Assembly (NCBI GenBank): GCA_014360745.1
Contig: JACIWY010000138.1
Location: forward strand, 1 to 8,431
DNA from: Chloroflexota bacterium
GTDB lineage: Bacteria; Chloroflexota; Anaerolineae; UBA1429
Direction: 5' to 3'
Length of the DNA stretch: 8,431 nucleotides
This document shows, in pieces, positions 4,587 through 8,431 of this stretch. The notes under the pieces were generated by a model. The model made no database searches. It saw only the letters and a list, made by a program, of their open reading frames with translations, and was not told the DNA's origin. Every line of letters starts with the position of its first letter. The stretch's first letter is position 1. The position numbers were made by a program, and so were the translations under genes.

Positions 4587-7298
4587 TTAGCCCTCGATAT
4601 CTAACGGAATCTCGACCACGAGTCGCGTGCCACCTCCCGGATGAGAAAGAATGCTAAAGCGCCCACCCAAGCAGCTTACCCGTTCCTCTATGTTGAGCAA
4701 GCCCGTGCCCCGGGCCCAGGGTTCGCGGCTGGCCACCTGGTGCAGGTCAAAGCCCTGGCCATCGTCCTCGATGCGCAGCGTCACCCTGTCCGCACGATAA
4801 GTGAGCTGGACGGTCACCTGGCTGGCCTGAGCGTGACGGGCAATATTGGTCAGGGCTTCCTGGACGATCCGATACAGGGCGATCTCAACCCGATGCGGGA
4901 GGCGTATTTCCGGCAGGGCGCTTACCTCGAGATCTATCGGGATGCCGAGGCGCTCAGTGTAGCGGTTCAAGTGCCAGCGCAACGCCGGTACCAGGCCCAG
5001 GTCGTCCAGCATAAGAGGCCGCAGCGCCAGGGAAAGCTCCCGCACTCTGCTCAGCAGCTGATCGGCCACGTCCCTGGACTCTTTTAACAGGGATCCGACT
5101 TCGGGGTCGGGATGCGCGGGCAGTTTTTTCTCTAACCGGCCCAGATCGATGCTCATCGCCGTGAGCGCCTGGCCCATTTCATCGTGAAGCTCGCGCGAGA
5201 TCCGCTGCCGCTCGGCCTCCTGCGCGTCTAGAAGCCGGGCCGAAAGGACATGCAATCCTTGCTCATGATGGCGGATCGTCTCCAGCAGCCGAGCATTCTC
5301 GATGGCCACCGCCACCTGGTTGGCGAACAAAGAGGCCGCGGTGAGATCGTCCTCACGCAGATCCTCTCCCCACATGCCCAACACGCCGGCCAGACGCCCC
5401 TCAATGATCAGGGGCAGACAGATGCTCCTGGCCTCGGCCGTCACGCCGGCCAACTGCACAATGTGCAGCACCTCCGGATAGGGTATCTCGTCCAGGATAG
5501 CTGCCGCCACAGGCATGGTGTCTGAGATAAACAGAGCCCTGTGGCGCTCGATGAGCTCTTCGCTGCCGGGCAGATGCTCGCGCAAGGAGGCCAGGCTGAT
5601 CCTCTCCGAGAGGCCCATTCTCTTTCCCAAGGCGATCGCCTCAGGGTTAGCCGATGTGTAAATAAGGTTCAATGTGCTGGTCTCGGCATCTAGCAGGACA
5701 ACGAAGCAAAAGATGCCCAACCGCAACAGTTCGCTTCCCAAGGTGGCCATCACCTGCTCCGGCTCCAGGGTGGTCTGCAGGCGGATGGCCACCTGTTGAA
5801 GGGCAGTCAGGAAGGCGTTGGAGCGGGCCAGCTCGGCTGAGCGACGTCGCTCAGCCTCGGCGAGCCGCGCGTTCTGCATGGCGATGGCCAGTGGGGCGGC
5901 AACCTCTCTGGCCACGTCTATGTGTTCAGAGGAAAAGGATCGAGGCCTTTTTGAGCCAAAGTTCAAAAAGCCCACCAGTTCGCCCCTGGCATTGAGAGGG
6001 ATGTTGACGAAGGAGCGTATCCCCTCGGCCCGTAAGGCGCGGAGGGTGGGGGAAAAGTCCGGGACGGCGAAGGTGTCTTCCACCAGGTATACGGGGCTCT
6101 CCCGAAGGCACTCGATCTGCTGCGCCAAGTCAGAGATCCGAACGCCCGCTTTTAGCCCCGTCTCCCCCTCCGTGTCCACCGCGAGCACGCGGCCCTCCTC
6201 TCCCGATATAAGCTCGATGATGCTGAGTCGCTGGCAGGGCACAAATCGGCGGATGTGGCCCACTACGGCTTGGGCAACCTGGCTTGGCGAGCGGGCTGCC
6301 AGGATAGCCTGGTCGATCTCGCGCTGGAACGATAGCCGCTCAACATGGCGACGCAGGGCTTCGCCCTTTTGCTTTTCCGCCTGCTCGGCGTGCTTGCGTT
6401 CCGTGATGTCGTAGCCGATCGCCAGGCCTGCGGGCGCCCCCTCAAACTCGATACGCTGGGCGCTCAAGTCCAGCCAACGCTCCTCGCCCCCCTTGGTGAC
6501 AATCTTGAGCTCATATCGCGCAGGAACGGGTTCGCCACGCTGCCGGGCGAGGCCGCGCTCCCTGACCAACGCGCGAAAGTCCTTGTGGACAATGTCCCAG
6601 AACCTCATGTTCTGGAACTCTTCTTGGGTATACCCGACAAGCCGCTTGGCCTCCCGATTGGCGTAGCGGATGCATTCGCCCTGGTAGATAAAGATGGCCG
6701 CGGGGATCGTCTCTGTCAGGTTACGGAACAACGCTTCGCTACGCCTCAGTGCCGCCTCTGTTTTTTTGAGCTTGGTGATGTCGACATGAGTGCCCACCAC
6801 TCGGGTTGGCCGACCCTGGGCGTCTCTGGCAAGGCAACGCCCCCTGGAGAGGATGTGCCGCCAATGGCCATCCTTGGCCCTCAGGCGGAACTCGACGGTA
6901 TATTCATTTTCCCCCAGGCTGAGAGCGCGCTCTGCCTCCTCGAGGCGGACTACATCGTCGGGGTGGAGCAAGGTGCGAAAAAAGGCCACCCCCTTCGAGG
7001 GATCGACGGGCTGGTAGCCCAACATGGTAAACATCCCCTCGCTAAAGAAATCGTTCCTGTGCCCCAGTGTGTTCTGCCATACGCCGTCCCCCGAAGCCTC
7101 GACGGCAAATCGCAATATGGTCTCCCTTTGTCCGATCTCCTCGTTCGAAGCCTCTAGCTCGGTGATCCGCCGGCGCAGCTGCGCCAACTCGGCGATGAGC
7201 TCTTCCCTGGTTCTCTGTTCGTCCATAGCTGTCCGTTTTTCCTCGCCGGCCGCATTATCCATTGTCCCATGCGCCGGGCGTAGCGATAACCACTCCAT
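4587..7298 (-). CDS. Soluble PAS-PAS-GAF-GAF sensor histidine kinase (HisKA_3 type)
   Basis: A 903-aa kinase with no membrane segment, so it senses a cytoplasmic signal. Domains in order: a short coiled coil (about 28-52), PAS 1 (about 60-178, ending HVDITKLKK), PAS 2 (about 185-303, ending GYDITERKH), a coiled linker, GAF 1 (about 325-475), GAF 2 (about 498-672), a HisKA_3 dimer domain (about 690-765) and an HATPase (about 800-900). Phosphoacceptor H705 lies in QRISRELHDEMGQ. The ATP site shows the N-box (N818 in EALTNIARHA), the DDGQGF motif (845-850), GTGL (864-867) and GGGT (888-891). All catalytic landmarks are intact. It is the partner of the regulator downstream. Start choice: ATG 7298 has GAGAGG close by and is used here; ATG 7226 (MDEQRTREEL) has GAGGA 13 bases upstream and fits related proteins as well. 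The ligand is unknown; PAS and GAF domains can bind haem, flavin or cyclic nucleotides, and none is shown here. Confidence 0.95.
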   Translation of the reverse strand: MEWLSLRPAHGTMDNAAGEEKRTAMDEQRTREELIAELAQLRRRITELEASNEEIGQRETILRFAVEASGDGVWQNTLGHRNDFFSEGMFTMLGYQPVDPSKGVAFFRTLLHPDDVVRLEEAERALSLGENEYTVEFRLRAKDGHWRHILSRGRCLARDAQGRPTRVVGTHVDITKLKKTEAALRRSEALFRNLTETIPAAIFIYQGECIRYANREAKRLVGYTQEEFQNMRFWDIVHKDFRALVRERGLARQRGEPVPARYELKIVTKGGEERWLDLSAQRIEFEGAPAGLAIGYDITERKHAEQAEKQKGEALRRHVERLSFQREIDQAILAARSPSQVAQAVVGHIRRFVPCQRLSIIELISGEEGRVLAVDTEGETGLKAGVRISDLAQQIECLRESPVYLVEDTFAVPDFSPTLRALRAEGIRSFVNIPLNARGELVGFLNFGSKRPRSFSSEHIDVAREVAAPLAIAMQNARLAEAERRRSAELARSNAFLTALQQVAIRLQTTLEPEQVMATLGSELLRLGIFCFVVLLDAETSTLNLIYTSANPEAIALGKRMGLSERISLASLREHLPGSEELIERHRALFISDTMPVAAAILDEIPYPEVLHIVQLAGVTAEARSICLPLIIEGRLAGVLGMWGEDLREDDLTAASLFANQVAVAIENARLLETIRHHEQGLHVLSARLLDAQEAERQRISRELHDEMGQALTAMSIDLGRLEKKLPAHPDPEVGSLLKESRDVADQLLSRVRELSLALRPLMLDDLGLVPALRWHLNRYTERLGIPIDLEVSALPEIRLPHRVEIALYRIVQEALTNIARHAQASQVTVQLTYRADRVTLRIEDDGQGFDLHQVASREPWARGTGLLNIEERVSCLGGRFSILSHPGGGTRLVVEIPLDIEG

Positions 7299-7345
7299 CG
7301 AGCCTCTCGTAGGGCGCCAAAAGGCACCGACCGGCCAGTATACTC

Positions 7346-7351
7346 ATTATA
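7346..7351 (-). promoter_or_regulatory. Likely -10 box for the kinase gene
   Basis: A perfect TATAAT on the minus strand, 47 bases before ATG 7298. It lacks a good -35 hexamer at 16-18 bases; a T7 run and GAAAC lie in that interval. The context GCTATAATGAGTATACTGG shares GTATACTGG with the spoVS promoter region. It may be a weak or activator-dependent start, in addition to the promoter at 7815-7850. Confidence 0.35.
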
Positions 7352-7394
7352 GCGCGGTTTCAAAAAAACTCGGCCAGAACTGTCTCCCAAAGGG

Positions 7395-7586
7395 TTATCC
7401 TTCGAAAGGGCAGCCCTTCGGCAGGCGGACGAGTACGCGATGGCTTTGGCGTTGGTGTTGCCCCTCTTGTGCCGGCAGCCCGAAGGGATGGGCGATCACC
7501 GATGCCTTGCGCTCCGATACGAGTATATTCACCGGCAATAAGGGGATCGCGAGAGGAGCCGGAACGATTCGTTCGCTCTCATACAT
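7395..7586 (-). CDS. Doubtful 63-aa ORF upstream of the kinase
   Basis: ATG 7586 opens 63 codons (starting MYESERIVPAPLAIPLLPV) with fairly GC-rich third positions, to a TAA at 7395. The ribosome binding run AAGGAAGG lies 13 bases upstream, too far for an ideal start. The same run is well placed (5 bases) for an overlapping 21-codon ORF at 7529-7594 in another frame. No family recognised. It may be a leader peptide region or non-coding leader. Confidence 0.2.
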   Translation of the reverse strand: MYESERIVPAPLAIPLLPVNILVSERKASVIAHPFGLPAQEGQHQRQSHRVLVRLPKGCPFEG

Positions 7587-7588
7587 AG

Positions 7589-7650
7589 AGACATATCATC
7601 CTTCCTTCCCGCCCAGCGCGCAGTGCTGGGCGATCTATCCGATCATGTCT
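7589..7650 (-). repeat. Nested inverted repeat in the kinase leader
   Basis: An 8-bp GC-rich hairpin (CGCCCAGC at 7610-7617 with 7625-7632) sits inside an outer pair AGACAT/ATGTCT (7589-7594 with 7645-7650). The purine run that looks like a ribosome binding site (AAGGAAGG on the minus strand, about 7600-7607) falls between the two stems, and the ATG of the 21-codon ORF lies in the outer arm. Folding could hide a translation start. There is no U-run, so it is not a typical terminator. Confidence 0.4.
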
Positions 7651-7671
7651 CTTGTGGAAGAATGGGGTGGA

Positions 7672-7808
7672 ACAGGGAATAGGATCGGAATGATGCCAGG
7701 CATAGGCTAGCCACGTTAAAGGTCTCGATCGCGCAGATGGAAATCTATCACCATATCGAAGCCTGGCGAGAGATTCGCGGTTGCAAGGTTCGATTTTTAA
7801 TCAATTAC
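7672..7808 (-). ncRNA. Candidate structured leader RNA, copy B
   Basis: Starts just downstream of the dyad promoter at 7815-7850 and reads left toward the kinase. It shares with copy A the blocks AAAATCGA (7790-7797), GAATCT (7771-7776) and GATCGA (7725-7730), at distances that match to within a base. Structure: AGG-TCGAT (7720-7722 and 7725-7729) pairs with ATCGA-CCT (7755-7759 and 7762-7764) around an ATGG/CCAT hairpin (7737-7740 with 7751-7754). A second hairpin GCTAG/CTGGC (7707-7711 with 7695-7699, one G-U) has the loop CCUAUGC and is followed by ATTCC. The stems differ from copy A but keep pairing, and the CUAUG loop is the same. The rest of 7299-7958 holds only the hairpins and doubtful ORFs listed here. 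The right end is set by the -10 box; the left end is uncertain. Confidence 0.5.
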
Positions 7809-7814
7809 AATTCT

Positions 7815-7850
7815 ATTATACAGCAAAAACGCCTACGATACTATAGGCAA
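7815..7850 (-). promoter_or_regulatory. Promoter with upstream dyad (copy B)
   Basis: Minus-strand TATAAT (7815-7820) after TGCTG, with TTGCCTATAG 24 bases upstream (7841-7850) and its dyad partner TAGGC at 7831-7835. The bases match the promoter at 140-175 at the same spacing, including the absence of a -35 TTGACA. It lies between the dehydrogenase stop (7959) and the kinase (7298), so it should produce copy B RNA and possibly the two-component mRNA with a leader of about 500 bases. Confidence 0.55.
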
Positions 7851-7865
7851 ATGCCCGGATTTGGG

Positions 7866-7910
7866 GGCCGGGGAGGGTCCCGGGAGAAAGCTTCGAGACC
7901 CGCCCCGGCC
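7866..7910 (-). terminator. Strong GC-rich hairpin after the dehydrogenase gene
   Basis: GGCCGGGG (7866-7873) pairs with CCCCGGCC (7903-7910). After one mismatch GGGTC (7875-7879) pairs with GACCC (7897-7901). Wobble and GC pairs extend the base to 7863/7913. It lies 49 bases beyond the stop codon, where a terminator is expected, but no U-run follows on either strand. It may act as a Rho-independent pause, a 3'-end protector or a barrier between the gene and the next promoter. Confidence 0.45.
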
Positions 7911-7958
7911 TCCCTGGAGCACGATAGGAAACTGCAGCTACGGGGCCTTGATAGTGCT

Positions 7959-8431
7959 CTAGCCCTGGACGTTGACCAAGCTCAGCGGTGGCTGCCCGGC
8001 GATGACCCGTTCCACGTTGGCCAGGGCGAACTCGGTGGCGCGCCGCACCCGCTCCGCCGTGGAGCCGGCGATATGCGGCGTCACCAAGACATTGGGCATG
8101 TTCAACAGGGGGTTGTCCGAGTCGGCTGGCTCTTTTTCCAGCACGTCCAGGCCGGCGGCCGCGATCCAGCCCTCGCGCAACGCCTTTTGCAACGCCACCT
8201 CGTCTACTACCGGCCCGCGGCAGGTGTTGATCAGGAGGGCTGTGGGCTTCATCCGGCGCAACTGCTCCTCGCCGATGAGGTGCCGCGTGTGCCGATTGAG
8301 GGGGCAGTGTAGCGAGACGACGTCCGAGCGAGAGAGCAGCTCGTCGAGGTTCAGGCGCCTGGCGCCGAGTTGCGCCTCGACATCGGCGGGCGCCTGGGCG
8401 ACGTCGGAATAGACAAGGTCTATATCCCAAC
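7959..8431 (-). CDS. D-isomer-specific 2-hydroxyacid dehydrogenase, C-terminal part (cut by right edge)
   Basis: The visible 156 residues are the back half of the NAD-binding domain and the C-terminal tail of the phosphoglycerate/glyoxylate-type dehydrogenase family, which oxidises or reduces 2-hydroxy acids with NAD(P). Seen: WDIDLVYSD at the edge, LLSRSDVVSLHCPLN (31-45), catalytic Arg71 in INTCRGPVVDE, Glu100 in LEKEP, and His119 in TPHIAGST; all three active residues are present with typical spacing. The GxGxxG loop and substrate domain lie off the window. The frame was read from base 8429; the start is not in the window. There is no ACT domain after His119, so if it is a SerA homologue it is the short form. 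Other members (hydroxypyruvate, glyoxylate or lactate dehydrogenases) fit equally well. Confidence 0.9.
   Translation of the reverse strand, partial: WDIDLVYSDVAQAPADVEAQLGARRLNLDELLSRSDVVSLHCPLNRHTRHLIGEEQLRRMKPTALLINTCRGPVVDEVALQKALREGWIAAAGLDVLEKEPADSDNPLLNMPNVLVTPHIAGSTAERVRRATEFALANVERVIAGQPPLSLVNVQG

Noticed and set aside
6345..7157. Long plus-strand ORF (270 codons) opposite the kinase
   Set aside because: It is the antisense shadow of the kinase's PAS region, where the minus frame shows clear domain motifs; no ribosome binding site or family match.
7816..8430. 204-codon minus-strand ORF with an Arg-rich translation
   Set aside because: It overlaps the dehydrogenase in another frame and also runs through the hairpin at 7866-7910; the dehydrogenase frame holds all three catalytic residues.
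1..8431. CRISPR array, tRNA or rRNA genes, insertion sequence
   Set aside because: No regularly spaced direct repeats, no cloverleaf or rRNA-like stretch, and no transposase or terminal repeats with target duplication were found by eye.

Overview
All convincing genes in this GC-rich window lie on the minus strand, so the map reads from right (8431) to left (1). The organism is probably a Gram-positive-like or Chloroflexota-type bacterium. The reasons are a SpoVS/Alba-like protein, a soluble PAS-PAS-GAF-GAF HisKA_3 kinase with a NarL-type regulator, and small stand-alone carbohydrate-binding proteins. This assignment is inferred from gene types and was not tested by any search.

Layout in transcription order. 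(1) 7959-8431 is the C-terminal half of a D-isomer-specific 2-hydroxyacid dehydrogenase that runs off the right edge, followed by a very strong GC hairpin (7866-7910). (2) 7299-7850 is a long leader region: a promoter with a dyad (7815-7850), a candidate structured RNA (about 7672-7808), another nested hairpin, a doubtful 63-codon ORF, and a second -10 box (7346-7351). (3) 4587-7298 is a 903-aa soluble sensor histidine kinase, and 3777-4436 is its NarL/FixJ response regulator, 150 bases downstream. (4) 3494-3776 holds a dyad promoter, an inverted repeat and a terminator-like hairpin in front of the next operon. (5) 3493-416 is a seven-gene operon: spoVS-like, an 81-aa unknown, a 98-aa glycogen-binding (CBM48-like) protein, a 120-aa two-helix membrane protein, a 125-aa and a 76-aa unknown, and a MobA/GlmU-like nucleotidyltransferase. 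A 41-codon ORF may close it (207-332). (6) 1-175 repeats the dyad promoter plus structured leader seen at 7672-7850 and should drive a gene beyond the left edge.

The most interesting signal is the pair of related leaders at the two ends of the window (about 9-175 and 7672-7850). They share a -10 box, an upstream dyad at identical spacing, conserved leader blocks, and two stems whose bases differ in a compensating way, one of them around a conserved CUAUG loop. I read this as a candidate undescribed structured RNA with its own promoter type; a third related promoter stands in front of the spoVS operon. The second point of interest is the operon itself, which puts an RNA/DNA-binding SpoVS-like protein with a carbohydrate-binding module, a nucleotidyltransferase and small unknown proteins, directly downstream of a two-component system that may control it. 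The function of this operon cannot be read from the sequence.
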